Source: Nocardioides jiangsuensis (GTDB taxonomy: Bacteria; Actinomycetota; Actinomycetes; Propionibacteriales; Nocardioidaceae). Taken from it: DNA of 64,000 nt. Of this stretch, positions 16,904 to 25,090 are shown piece after piece; position 1 is the stretch's first letter; every line of letters begins with the position of its first letter. The stretch is from contig NZ_JAIEZQ010000002.1 of the NCBI RefSeq assembly GCF_019679455.1, positions 496,001 through 560,000 on the forward strand, read 5' to 3'. The notes under the pieces are model-generated. The model did no database searches. It was not told the origin of the DNA and was given only the letters and a program-made list of their open reading frames with translations. Position numbers and translations under genes: made by a program.

Positions 16904-17577
16904 CGGTCCGGCCCCACCGCGGGCAGCAGGTCCGCCACCAGGCCGGCCAGCTCCCGCTCCAGTCCCGCGTGGCCGGTCTCCACGACGGTCAGCGGCAGGC
17001 CGATCCGCGCCGCCGCCTCCCGCGCGAGCCCGTGCAGCTCGACGTCGGGGTCCTGCGCCAGCCACACCACGCGGGTGTAGTTGCCGAAGTAGCTGTCACG
17101 CAGCTCGGGATACCGGTCCAGCCCCAGCTCCCGGAGCACCGTGCGCGCGAACGACCGCACCAGGAAGTCGGTCAGCACGTAGGTCCCCGGCTGGTCCTCG
17201 AAGAACCGCCGCATATGCTCCGCGCCGGCGTAGAGGTCGTAGCAGTGCAGCCCCGGCAGCCTCCGCAGGCCGAGCCGTGCGCAGACATCGTCCAGGGCGC
17301 CGTAGGTGCCGCAGTCGGCGTACCCCACGACGACGGCGCGGTAGCGGGGCAGCAGCTGCTCGGCCAGCGACTCCACCCGGCCCGCGATGAGCTGCGGCTG
17401 GTTGTGCAGCAGCGGCGGCAGCGGGTGTACGTCGACCGGCCACCCGCGCCGTACGGCGACCGCCTCGGCCGGCTGCGCGAGGGCCCCGCACGCGACCAGG
17501 GCCAGCCGCTCAGCCCGGGAAGGCGAGCTGGTCGACGAACTTGTCGTTGAAGTCGGCCCGGTCGGAGAGCTCGACAT
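16849..17577 (-). CDS. DUF1638 protein, corrinoid-system accessory
   Basis: A 242-residue protein of the DUF1638 family. Clear segments are LALVACGALAQPAEAVA, PPLLHNQPQLIAGRVESLAE, then YRAVVVGYADCGTYGALDDV with a conserved cysteine, then LHCYDLYAGAEHMRRFFEDQ. DUF1638 genes commonly sit beside corrinoid methyltransferases and their reactivases, as here, but the chemistry is unknown. ATG 17577 is chosen because GGAGGAGG lies seven bases upstream, although it overlaps the reactivase gene by 68 bases; there is no later ATG, GTG or TTG before the conserved part. Its 3' end overlaps the metF homologue on the other strand by 55 bases. Confidence 0.75.
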   Translation of the reverse strand: MSSSPTGPTSTTSSSTSSPSRAERLALVACGALAQPAEAVAVRRGWPVDVHPLPPLLHNQPQLIAGRVESLAEQLLPRYRAVVVGYADCGTYGALDDVCARLGLRRLPGLHCYDLYAGAEHMRRFFEDQPGTYVLTDFLVRSFARTVLRELGLDRYPELRDSYFGNYTRVVWLAQDPDVELHGLAREAAARIGLPLTVVETGHAGLERELAGLVADLLPAVGPDRQPVAPNGPTGPNGPPRR

Positions 17578-19462
17578 AGCGCACCTCCTCCAGCAGCGTC
17601 GCGGCGCCGGCACGTTCGCGGTGGCTCAGCAGCACCATCTTCGCGCCCTCCCCGGCGACGTTCCCGGCGGAGAGGATGCGCAGCACCGACAGGTCGGGGA
17701 CGAGGCCGATCCGCACCGCGGAGGCGGGGGAGAGGTAGCTGCCGAACGACCCGGCGAGCAGGACCTGCTGCACGTCGCCCGGCTCGACCTCCAGCTCCTC
17801 GAGCAGGAGCGACCAGCCGGTGGCGATCGCGGCCTTGGCGAACTGCAGCTCGCGGACGTCGCGCTGGGACAGGTACACGGTGTGCGCCGGGTCGGTGACC
17901 CCCTCGGGCCGGTGCAGGACGAACACCCGCTCCTCGCCGACCCGGGTCAGCCGCTCGGCCAGCGCGGGGGCGGTCTCGGCCGCCACCTCGTCGGTCACGA
18001 ACCGGCCGGTCGCGTCCAGCAGCCCGGCCTTCACGAGCTCGGCCACCGCGTCGACGAGCCCGGAGCCGCACAGGCCGGCCGGCGCGACGTCGCCGATCAC
18101 CTGCAGCTCGACGTCCTCGCCCACCCGCACCACCTCGATCGCGCCCTCGGCGGCGCGCATGCCGCACCGGATCGCCCCACCCTCGAAGGCGGGGCCCGCC
18201 GGCGCGGCCGTGGCCAGGATCTGCCGACCGTCGGAGAGCACGATCTCGCAGTTCGTCCCCACGTCGATGAACAGCCGCAGCCGCTTGTCGCGGTCCATGC
18301 CGGTGGCGAGCATCCCGGCGACGATGTCCCCGCCGACGTACGCCCCGAGGGCTGGGAAGAGCAGCGCCCGGCCCCGGGGGTGCACAGGGACGCCGAGGTC
18401 GCTGGCGAGCACCACGGGTGGCGTCGAGCACGACATCACGAACGGCGCGACGCCCAACGGCTCGGGGTCGATGCCGAGGACCAGCGCGGTCATCGTCGCG
18501 TTGCCGGCCACGGCGACCTCGTACACCTCGGTCGGGTCGACCTCCGCCTCCGCGCAGACCCCGGCGGTGAGCTCGGCCAGGGTCGCGTGCGCGGCCGCGC
18601 GGAGCCGGTCGAGGGCGTCGGGGTCGAGCATCGTGGCGCTGATCCGCGTGATCACGTCGCCGCCGAAGGGCTGCTGCCTGTTGAGCATCGAGTGCACGGC
18701 CAGCGGGGTGCCGGTGCCGAGGTCGAGGAGGGTGGCCACCACGGTCGTGGTGCCGAGGTCGAAGGCGATCGCGAAACGGCGGTCGGTGGTGTCACCCGGC
18801 TCGACGTCGACGAGGGCCTCGTCCACGATGACCGCGGTCACCCGGTAGTCACCCGCACGCAGGACCGTCGGCAGCCGGCGGAGGGCGTGCAGGTCCGGCT
18901 GCGGGTCGAGGTCGTCGATCGCGTCGAGCAGCCGGGTGAGGTCCGGCCGCTGGTCGGCCAGGGTCGGCTCCGCCAGCTCGACGTACCGCTTCTGCACCGC
19001 GGGGCGCAGGATCACCTGCCGGCCCACCCCGACGGTGGCCGCCTTGGGACGGGTGGTCAGCGGGGGCACCTCGACGCGGAGGTCCTGCGTGGCCTGGGCG
19101 AGACAGGCCAGCCGCCACCCCGCACGCAGCTGCTCGGGACTGAACGAGCGGATGTCCAGCCGGGAGGGCGCGACAGAGCCGGCGAGCACCCTGACCTTGC
19201 ACTTCTTGCACGTGCCGTGGCCCCCGCACGTCGAGTCGATCGCGATGCCGTTCCAGCTCGCGGCGTCGAACACGGTCACGCCCGGCGGGACGCGCACCGC
19301 GCGGTCGGAGGGGACGAACGAGAGCTGCACCCGGCCGGTCCCGTCGTGCACCTGCCGCCCGGCCTCGGCCGGCGGCTCCAGGAGACCCTCGCGCCGATAG
19401 CTGTCGAGGTCGGGGCCGGGAGGCGGTCCGGGGCCGCCCTCCCGCCCGGCGGGCTCGGTCAC
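17510..19462 (-). CDS. 2Fe-2S/ASKHA corrinoid reductive activase (RamA/RACo type)
   Basis: A 650-residue protein. The N-terminal ferredoxin domain has C79, C85, C88 (TCGGHGTCKKCK) and C120 as cluster ligands; the remainder is the actin-like ATPase region of the DUF4445 type (AFDLGTTTVVATLLDLGTG, then LFIDVGTNCEIVL, GGAIRCGMRAAEGAI, GLCGSGLVDAVAELV, LLAGSFGSYL). Such proteins reduce inactive cob(II)alamin on corrinoid methyl carriers to cob(I)alamin at the cost of ATP. GTG 19462 overlaps the TGA of the upstream methyltransferase gene (GTGA), which indicates coupled translation. The N-terminal ~35 residues are Gly/Pro-rich and lack a family match. Confidence 0.85.
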   Translation of the reverse strand: MTEPAGREGGPGPPPGPDLDSYRREGLLEPPAEAGRQVHDGTGRVQLSFVPSDRAVRVPPGVTVFDAASWNGIAIDSTCGGHGTCKKCKVRVLAGSVAPSRLDIRSFSPEQLRAGWRLACLAQATQDLRVEVPPLTTRPKAATVGVGRQVILRPAVQKRYVELAEPTLADQRPDLTRLLDAIDDLDPQPDLHALRRLPTVLRAGDYRVTAVIVDEALVDVEPGDTTDRRFAIAFDLGTTTVVATLLDLGTGTPLAVHSMLNRQQPFGGDVITRISATMLDPDALDRLRAAAHATLAELTAGVCAEAEVDPTEVYEVAVAGNATMTALVLGIDPEPLGVAPFVMSCSTPPVVLASDLGVPVHPRGRALLFPALGAYVGGDIVAGMLATGMDRDKRLRLFIDVGTNCEIVLSDGRQILATAAPAGPAFEGGAIRCGMRAAEGAIEVVRVGEDVELQVIGDVAPAGLCGSGLVDAVAELVKAGLLDATGRFVTDEVAAETAPALAERLTRVGEERVFVLHRPEGVTDPAHTVYLSQRDVRELQFAKAAIATGWSLLLEELEVEPGDVQQVLLAGSFGSYLSPASAVRIGLVPDLSVLRILSAGNVAGEGAKMVLLSHRERAGAATLLEEVRYVELSDRADFNDKFVDQLAFPG

Positions 19463-20325
19463 GGCGCCACGGCCTGCTTCGCCCGGTGGGACGCGATCCA
19501 CGCGGAGCCCCACTCGTCGTGCCCGAGGAGCAGGTCCGCCGCCTTCACGGCCTCGACGATCTGCGGCGTCCGGGCGTCCATGATCGCGCTGGTCAGGCCG
19601 GCGGTCATCGCCATCGGCAGGAACGCGGCGCCGATCGCGTGCCGGTTCGGCATGCCGAAGGAGACGTTCGAGGCGCCGCAGGTCATGTTCAGGCCGTACT
19701 CGTCGCGGATCCGGCGCATCGTGGTCAGCGTCGTCTGCACGACCGAGGTGTCGGCGCCGATCGGCATCGCGAGCGGGTCGATCACGATGTCCTCGACCGC
19801 GATGCCGTACTCCGTGGTGGCGACCTCGACGATCCGCGCCACCAGCTCGAGCCGCCGGTCGGCCTCCATCGGGATCTCGTCCTCGTCGTTGGGCAGCGCG
19901 ATCACCGCGGCGTCGTACCGCTTGACCAGCGGCAGGATGGCCGCCATCCGGTCGTCCTCGGCGGTGACCGAGTTGACCAGCGCGCGGCCCTGGTACGCCG
20001 CCAGCCCGGCCTCGAGCGCGTCGACCACGGAGGAGTCGATGCAGATCGGGAGGTCGGTCAGCGACTGCACCAGGGTGATCGCGCGCGCCAGCAGGTCTGC
20101 CTCGTCCGTGAGCGGCACCCCCATGTTGACGTCGAGCACGTCGGCGCCGCCCGCGACCTGCGCGGCGACGTCACGCTCGATGGCGGAGAGGTCGCCGGCC
20201 CGCAGCTGCTCCTGGAAGATCCGCCGGCCGGTCGGGTTGATGCGCTCGCCGATCAGGCAGAACGGCCGGTCGTGGCCGAGGACCACTTCCTTCGTCGCGG
20301 AGCGCAGCCGGGTCTCGTGCGTCAT
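19459..20325 (-). CDS. Methyl-THF:corrinoid methyltransferase (pterin-binding, MtgA/AcsE-like)
   Basis: A 288-residue pterin-binding TIM barrel. Key segments: CLIGERINPTGRRIFQEQLR, GGADVLDVNMGVPLTDEADL, PICIDSSVVDALEAGL, ALVNSVTAEDDRMAAILPLV, then MTCGASNVSFGMPNRHAIG, the DHPS/AcsE-like pterin and N5-methyl pocket. It should pass the methyl group from methyl-corrinoid protein to THF, the acceptor step of demethylation. ATG 20325 overlaps the TGA of the corrinoid-protein gene (ATGA), and its own stop overlaps the next start, so iclR, corrinoid protein, methyltransferase, reactivase and DUF1638 form one tight operon. It lacks the homocysteine and B12 domains of MetH, so it is not methionine synthase. 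Confidence 0.85.
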   Translation of the reverse strand: MTHETRLRSATKEVVLGHDRPFCLIGERINPTGRRIFQEQLRAGDLSAIERDVAAQVAGGADVLDVNMGVPLTDEADLLARAITLVQSLTDLPICIDSSVVDALEAGLAAYQGRALVNSVTAEDDRMAAILPLVKRYDAAVIALPNDEDEIPMEADRRLELVARIVEVATTEYGIAVEDIVIDPLAMPIGADTSVVQTTLTTMRRIRDEYGLNMTCGASNVSFGMPNRHAIGAAFLPMAMTAGLTSAIMDARTPQIVEAVKAADLLLGHDEWGSAWIASHRAKQAVAP

Positions 20326-20993
20326 GCGGTCACCAGCGATCGCTTCTTCTGCAACAGGTCCTTGGCCCGTTTCACCGTCGCGGACGCGTCGGCGGCGTAT
20401 CCGTCGGCACCCACCGCGTCGGCGTACTCCTGGGTGACGGGGGCGCCGCCCACCATGACGATCACCGAGTCCCGGATGCCGGCCTTCTGCAGCGCGTTGA
20501 GGTTGGCCTTGAACATCGGCATCGTCGTGGTGAGGAACGCCGAGAACCCGACGATGTCCGGCTGGTGCTCGTGGATGGCGTCGACGAACTTCTCCGGGGC
20601 CACCTGCACGCCGAGGTCGATCACCTCGAAGCCGGCGCCCTCGAGCATGATGTCGACCAGGTTCTTGCCGATGTCGTGCACGTCGCCCTTCACCGTGCCC
20701 ATCAGGAACTTGCCGACCGTCTGCACGCCGGTCTCCGCGAGCAGGGGGCGCAGCACCTCCATCGCGCCGGCCATCGCCCGGCCGGCGATCAGCATCTCGG
20801 GGACGAAGAAGTCCCCGCGCTCGAACCGGGCGCCGACCTCCTCGAGCGACGGGATCAGCGCGTCGAAGAGCATGGTCTGTGGCTCCATCCCCGAGCGGAG
20901 CCCCTCCTCGGTCAGGTCGAGCACCGCCGGGGCGTTGCCGACCATCGTCTCGTCGTACAGGCCCCGCAGGATCTCCTCGGGCGTCATCCCCAT
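20322..20993 (-). CDS. Corrinoid (B12-binding) methyl carrier protein, MtgC/MttC-like
   Basis: A 223-residue two-domain carrier. Residues 1-90 form the helical cap (EEILRGLYDETMVGNAPAVL, then PEMLIAGRAMAGAMEVLRP). Residues 92-215 are the cobalamin-binding Rossmann fold with the lower-ligand motif DVHDIG at 104-109 (H106), SAFLTTTM at 151-158 and GGAPVT at 182-187. The protein takes a methyl group from the MttB-type enzyme and hands it to the THF methyltransferase encoded downstream. GGAGGG lies six bases before the ATG. The upstream iclR stop overlaps its start by 10 bases, so expression is tied to that regulator. Confidence 0.88.
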   Translation of the reverse strand: MGMTPEEILRGLYDETMVGNAPAVLDLTEEGLRSGMEPQTMLFDALIPSLEEVGARFERGDFFVPEMLIAGRAMAGAMEVLRPLLAETGVQTVGKFLMGTVKGDVHDIGKNLVDIMLEGAGFEVIDLGVQVAPEKFVDAIHEHQPDIVGFSAFLTTTMPMFKANLNALQKAGIRDSVIVMVGGAPVTQEYADAVGADGYAADASATVKRAKDLLQKKRSLVTA

Positions 20994-21751
20994 GCCGGTC
21001 CCTCCTTGGGACTGCGTCGCCGCAGCAGCTGCGACAGCGCGCTTCCGTGTTCGATCAGCAGCCGCCCGACGTCGTCGAGCTGGCCGCGCAGCCGGGCGCT
21101 CGGCCCGGACACACCGAGGGCGGCGATCACGTTGCCGTCCCGCCCGTGCACAGGGGCGGCGACCGCGTCGAGCCCGATCTCGAGCTCCTCGCGGGCCGTC
21201 GCGTAGCCCCGACGGCGGATGGTGGCGATCTCGCTGCGCAGGGCCGCGGGCGTGGCCAGGGAGTGGGAGGTCAGCTGCTCCAGCGCGCCCTCGGGGAGCT
21301 CGAGGCAGCCGAAGGCGTAGAGCACCTTGCCCAGCGCGGAGCAGTGCGGCGGCACCGGGACCTGCAGCCAGTCCCGCGCACCGAGGACGTACGTCGCGTT
21401 CACCTGGGCGATGTGCACCACGGTGTGCGAGCGCGGGACGGCGAGGTTCACGGTCTCGCCGGTCTCCGCGCCGATCTTCTCCAGGATCGGCTCGGCGAGC
21501 CGGGCCACCTGCGACCACGGGTCGTGGCGTGCGGCGTACAGGGCGAAGAGCGGTCCGGAGATGTAGGCGCCGTTGCCGTCGCGCTCGAGCAGGTGGTGCC
21601 GCTCCAGCGCGGCGAGCAGCCGCGACGTCGTCGAGCGGGCCAGCCCGGTCTCGTCGGCGAGCTCGGTGAAGCTGATCGGCTCGTCGGCCTGGACCACCAG
21701 CGCGAGGAGCTGGGCGGCACGGTCGATGGCCTGGGTTCCGTTGGCGCTCAT
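20984..21751 (-). CDS. IclR-family transcription regulator heading the corrinoid operon
   Basis: A 255-residue regulator with an N-terminal winged helix-turn-helix (residues ~8-70: ALDRAAQLLALVVQ-like start, FTELADETGLARSTTSRLLA recognition region) and a C-terminal IclR ligand-binding domain (GETVNLAVPRSHTVVHIAQV, PPHCSALGKVLYAF, RGYATAREELEIGLDAVAAP). It is the first gene of the minus-strand operon and is divergent from the mttB homologue, with a 12-of-16-matched palindrome between them, so it probably controls both directions and itself. The effector is unknown; a betaine or a demethylation product is a reasonable guess. It is clearly distinct from the second IclR at 24250. Confidence 0.85.
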   Translation of the reverse strand: MSANGTQAIDRAAQLLALVVQADEPISFTELADETGLARSTTSRLLAALERHHLLERDGNGAYISGPLFALYAARHDPWSQVARLAEPILEKIGAETGETVNLAVPRSHTVVHIAQVNATYVLGARDWLQVPVPPHCSALGKVLYAFGCLELPEGALEQLTSHSLATPAALRSEIATIRRRGYATAREELEIGLDAVAAPVHGRDGNVIAALGVSGPSARLRGQLDDVGRLLIEHGSALSQLLRRRSPKEGPAWG

Positions 21752-21761
21752 GATCACCGTT

Positions 21762-21778
21762 GTTTCATATTGTGGAAC
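21762..21778. promoter_or_regulatory. Palindromic IclR-type operator between iclR and mttB homologue
   Basis: GTTTCATATTGTGGAAC is an imperfect inverted repeat centred on one base (arms GTTtCAtA and TgTGgAAC; most of the eight pairs match). Its spacing resembles IclR-type TGGAA/TTCCA operators. It lies 11 bases upstream of the regulator start and ~60 upstream of mttB. A TATGAT hexamer at 21800-21805, close to the -10 consensus, follows on the mttB side. Confidence 0.5.
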
Positions 21779-21838
21779 TCGACTCCCACATGATGAGGCT
21801 ATGATGCGAGTCTCACCCGGGTCAAGGGAGGTCTTTCG

Positions 21839-23278
21839 ATGTTTCGGAACACCATGCCGCGCTACGACCTGCTCTCCGACGAGGCGATGGCGACGCTCGA
21901 CCGCGGGTGGCGCCGGATCGTCTCCGAGATCGGCGTCGAGTTCCTCTCCGACCGGGCGCTGGACCTCTTCCGGGCGGCCGGGCAGCGGGTCGAGGACAAC
22001 ACCGTCTTCCTCGACCCCGACTTCGTGCTGGAGCAGGTGGCGAAGGCGCCCCGCGAGTTCGACGTGGCGGCGCGGAACCCCGAGCACTCGGTGCACATCG
22101 GCGGCGACGCGATGGCGTTCGGCGCGGTCTACGGTCCCCCGTTCGTGCGGCAGGGGCAGGTGCGCCGCGACGCCACCATGGAGGACTTCCGGTCCTTCGC
22201 CAAGCTGGCCCAGTCCTTCGACACGCTGGACTCCGCCGGAGGGGTGGTGTGCGAGCCCAACGACACGCCCCTCGACTCCCGGCACCTGGACATGACGCTG
22301 GCGCTCCAGACGCTCACCGACAAGCTCTACATGGGCAACGTGGTCTCCGGGGTCAACGCCCGGGACACGATCGCGATGAGCGAGATCCTGTTCGGCGGGC
22401 GCGAGGTGATCGAGCGGACCCCGGTGACCATCTCGCTGATCAACTGCAACTCGCCGCTGCGGTGGGACGACCGGATGCTCGACGCGCAGTTCGAGTACTG
22501 CGCGGCCGCGCAGCCGGTCGTGCTGACCCCGTTCATCCTGATGGGCGCGATGTCGCCGGTGACGATCCCGGCCGCGCTCGTGCAGCAGATGGCGGAGGCG
22601 CTGTCGGGCATCGCCCTCGCCCAGCTCATCCGCCCCGGCTGCCCGGTGGTGTTCGGCTCGTTCCTGTCCAACATCGACATGCAGTCGGGCTCGCCGTGCT
22701 TCGGCACCCCCGAGTCGGCCACCGGCCTGCTCTGCACCGGCCAGATCGCCCGGCACTTCGGCCTCCCGTTCCGGACGGGCGGCGCGATGACGTCGTCGCA
22801 GCTGCCCGACGCCCAGGCCGGCTACGAGGCCCTGATGACCCTGCTGCCGACCTTCCTGGCCGGGGCGAACTGGGTGATGCACGCGGCCGGCTGGCTCGAG
22901 GGCGGCCTGGTCGCCTGCTACGAGAAGTTCGTCATCGACATCGAGCTGCTGCAGATGATGCGCGAGGAGTTCACGCCGCTGGAGATCGACGAGGCGTCGC
23001 TGGCCTTCGACGCGCACACCGAGGTGGGCCACGGCGGCCACTTCCTCGGCGCGATGCACACGATGGAGCGGTTCCGGACCTGCTTCTACCGCCCGCTGCT
23101 GTCCTCCTCGGAGAACTACGAGCGGTGGATGCGCGGCGGAGGGGTCGACGCCGCCGGCCGGGCGGAGCAGATCTACCAGAAGCGGCTGGCCGACTACGAG
23201 CAGCCGCCTCTCGACGACGCCGTCCGCGCGGAGCTCGAGGAGTACGTCGTACGGCGCCGCGCCGAGCTCGGCGACTGA
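21839..23278 (+). CDS. Non-pyrrolysine MttB-family methyltransferase (glycine betaine or related quaternary amine)
   Basis: A 479-residue TIM-barrel protein of the trimethylamine methyltransferase (MttB) superfamily. The frame has no internal amber codon, so it is a member without pyrrolysine; members of this kind demethylate glycine betaine, proline betaine, carnitine or similar compounds. Typical blocks: DEAMATLDRGWRRIVSEIGV, RRDATMEDFRSFAKLAQSF, INCNSPLRWDDRMLDAQFEY, FGSFLSNIDMQSGSPCFGTP, then HTEVGHGGHFLGAMHTMERF. It methylates the corrinoid protein encoded across the promoter. AAGGGAGG precedes the ATG. Glycine betaine is favoured as substrate because betA, betB, a betaine transporter and a dimethylglycine flavoprotein are close by; sequence alone cannot prove it. 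Confidence 0.85.
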   Translation: MFRNTMPRYDLLSDEAMATLDRGWRRIVSEIGVEFLSDRALDLFRAAGQRVEDNTVFLDPDFVLEQVAKAPREFDVAARNPEHSVHIGGDAMAFGAVYGPPFVRQGQVRRDATMEDFRSFAKLAQSFDTLDSAGGVVCEPNDTPLDSRHLDMTLALQTLTDKLYMGNVVSGVNARDTIAMSEILFGGREVIERTPVTISLINCNSPLRWDDRMLDAQFEYCAAAQPVVLTPFILMGAMSPVTIPAALVQQMAEALSGIALAQLIRPGCPVVFGSFLSNIDMQSGSPCFGTPESATGLLCTGQIARHFGLPFRTGGAMTSSQLPDAQAGYEALMTLLPTFLAGANWVMHAAGWLEGGLVACYEKFVIDIELLQMMREEFTPLEIDEASLAFDAHTEVGHGGHFLGAMHTMERFRTCFYRPLLSSSENYERWMRGGGVDAAGRAEQIYQKRLADYEQPPLDDAVRAELEEYVVRRRAELGD

Positions 23279-23296
23279 CCCGGCGCCTTCGACGTC

Positions 23297-24172
23297 TCAG
23301 CGGAAGACGACCGTCCGTCCTCCGTGGAGGAGGACCCGGCTCTCGGCGTGCCAGCGCACCGCCCGGGAGAGCACCTGGCACTCGACGTCACGCCCGGCCG
23401 CGACCAGCTCGGGGGCGCTCAGCGTGTGGTCCACCCGCACCACGTCCTGCTCGATGATCGGCCCCTCGTCGAGCTCCGGCGTGACGTAGTGGGCCGTGGC
23501 GCCGACGAGCTTCACCCCCCGGTCGAAGGCCTGCTGGTAGGGACGGGCGCCCTTGAAGCTGGGCAGGAACGAGTGGTGGATGTTGATCGCGCGACCCTCC
23601 AGCGCCAGGCACACCTCGTCGGAGAGCACCTGCATGTACCGCGCGAGGACCACCAGGTCCACGTCGAGCGTGCCGACCAGGTCCAGCAGCTCGGCCTCCG
23701 CGTCCGCCTTGCCCTGCTCGGTCACCGGGACGTGGTGGAACGGCACCCCGTAGGTCTTGGCGAGCGGCTCGAGGTCCGGGTGGTTGGACACCACCCCCGC
23801 GACCTCGATCTGGAGGGCGCCGGTGCTCTGCCGGTAGAGCAGGTCGTTGAGGCAGTGGCCGAAGCGGGAGGCCATGATCAGCGTCCGGTACCTCGCCTCC
23901 GCCGGCCACAGGTGCCAGGACATCGAGTAGGTGCGGGCGACCACGTCGAACGTCTCGCGAAGGCCCTCGAGCGTCTGGCGGGCGTCGTACACCTCGAACC
24001 GGACGCGCATGAAGAACCGGTCCTCGAGCTGGTCGTCGAACTGCTGGCTCTCGAGGATGTTCGCCGAGTGCTGCACGAGGAACCCGGACACCGCGAAGAC
24101 GATGCCGGGCCTGTCGGGGCACACGATCGTGAGGACGTACTCGGGGTTGCTGCCGGCCGGTTCGAGGCTCAT
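23297..24172 (-). CDS. purU: Formyltetrahydrofolate deformylase
   Basis: A 291-residue enzyme that hydrolyses 10-formyl-THF to THF and formate. An N-terminal ACT domain (YVLTIVCPDRPGIVFAVSGF) precedes a formyltransferase-type domain with RYMQVLSDE, INIHHSFLPSFKGARPYQQA, and VTPELDEGPIIEQ, which hold the catalytic Asn-His-Asp set. GAAGGG lies eight bases before the ATG. It is divergent from the second iclR with 77 bases between, and converges on the mttB homologue (19 bases). In this setting it would free THF when C1 units from methyl-group removal accumulate. Similar purU genes accompany sarcosine and dimethylglycine oxidases elsewhere. Confidence 0.93.
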   Translation of the reverse strand: MSLEPAGSNPEYVLTIVCPDRPGIVFAVSGFLVQHSANILESQQFDDQLEDRFFMRVRFEVYDARQTLEGLRETFDVVARTYSMSWHLWPAEARYRTLIMASRFGHCLNDLLYRQSTGALQIEVAGVVSNHPDLEPLAKTYGVPFHHVPVTEQGKADAEAELLDLVGTLDVDLVVLARYMQVLSDEVCLALEGRAINIHHSFLPSFKGARPYQQAFDRGVKLVGATAHYVTPELDEGPIIEQDVVRVDHTLSAPELVAAGRDVECQVLSRAVRWHAESRVLLHGGRTVVFR

Positions 24173-24217
24173 CTCCCGGTCCCTTCGCCCGTTGCGCTGT
24201 GGACAACTCAGTCTGCG

Positions 24218-24250
24218 ATACGCAACGGGTAGTGCGCTAGCGTTGCGTCA
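24218..24250. promoter_or_regulatory. Betaine-regulon operator at divergent purU/iclR
   Basis: ATACGCAAC (24218-24226), TAGTGCGC (24230-24237) and GTTGCGTCA (24242-24250) form a symmetric array, with the outer half-sites inverted around the core. The last half-site overlaps the start codon of iclR, and the core abuts the -10 element TAGCGT at 24238-24243, which ends six bases before the ATG. A further half-site, GTTGCGCTG, is at 24191-24199 near purU. Binding here would block iclR transcription directly. Confidence 0.6.
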
Positions 24251-25023
24251 TGAGCAACGCCGCGGAACCGAACAGCGGAGTCCAGTCGGTGGAGCGTGCC
24301 GTCACCATCCTCGACATCCTGGCCAGGGCGGGGGAGGCGGGCGTGACCGAGATCGCCGGCGAGCTCGGCGTGCACAAGTCCACCGCGTTCCGGCTGGTCA
24401 GCACCCTGGAGCAGGGCGGCCTGGTCGAGCAGGCCGAGGAGCGCGGCAAGTACCGGCTGGGGATGGGCATCCTGCGCCTGGCCGGGGCGACCACCGCGCG
24501 GCTCGACCTGGTGCAGGAGGCGCGGCCGATCTGTCGGAAGCTGGCCTCCGACACGGGGGAGACGGTCAACGTCGCGGTGCTGTCCGGGCACTCCGCGTTG
24601 TACCTGGACCAGGTGGCCGGGGCCTCGTCGCTCCAGCCGCACAACTGGGTCGGCCAGCACATCCCGCTGCACGCGACCTCGAACGGCAAGATCCTGCTCA
24701 GCGAGATGTCCGCGGACGAGCTCGCGTCGACGGTGCCGGTGATGGCGGCGTACACCGACTTCACCATCACCACGAAGAAGCAGCTGCGGCGCGAGCTCGA
24801 GGAGGTCCGCTCCCGCGGGTACGCCGTCGCCGTCGACGAGCTGGAGGTGGGGCTGGCCGCCATCGCGGCGCCGATCCGCAACGCGCACGGCGACGTGATC
24901 GCGTCGCTGAGCATCTCCGGGCCCACGTTCCGGCTCGACGAGGAGCGCATCGACGGGGCACTTCCCCGCCTGGTCGAGTCGGCCACCGAGGTGTCGCACC
25001 GCCTCGGCTGGGGCGTTCGCTGA
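24250..25023 (+). CDS. IclR-family regulator of the betaine genes
   Basis: A 257-residue regulator. Its winged helix-turn-helix is at residues ~12-70 (SVERAVTILDILARAGEAGV, GVHKSTAFRLVSTLEQGGLV) and is followed by the IclR effector domain (GETVNVAVLSGHSALYLDQV, PLHATSNGKILLSEMS, RGYAVAVDELEVGLAAIAAP). It is probably translated from a leaderless mRNA: the -10 element TAGCGT ends six bases before the ATG. Operator half-sites overlap its own start and recur before betB and the dimethylglycine flavoprotein, so it is the best candidate for the shared regulator. It stands just upstream of betB, same strand, 125 bases apart. Confidence 0.88.
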   Translation: MSNAAEPNSGVQSVERAVTILDILARAGEAGVTEIAGELGVHKSTAFRLVSTLEQGGLVEQAEERGKYRLGMGILRLAGATTARLDLVQEARPICRKLASDTGETVNVAVLSGHSALYLDQVAGASSLQPHNWVGQHIPLHATSNGKILLSEMSADELASTVPVMAAYTDFTITTKKQLRRELEEVRSRGYAVAVDELEVGLAAIAAPIRNAHGDVIASLSISGPTFRLDEERIDGALPRLVESATEVSHRLGWGVR

Positions 25024-25090
25024 GAAGGGTCGCGAACCGGTCACAACACCCCGACGAGCTATTGACGCTCGGGTGGCGCCTCAGCATGCT

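Noticed and set aside
17387-20437. Open frame of about 1016 codons on the plus strand opposite the corrinoid operon
   Set aside because: Composition is that of an antisense shadow; the minus strand carries clear enzyme domains over the same DNA.
21839-23278. Possible pyrrolysine-containing trimethylamine methyltransferase
   Set aside because: The frame has no internal TAG, and no pyl genes are in the window; it is the non-pyrrolysine type.
16019-23278. Cobalamin riboswitch upstream of the corrinoid or MttB genes
   Set aside because: The intergenic spaces (about 107 and 87 bases) are too short and no B12-box-like sequence was recognised.
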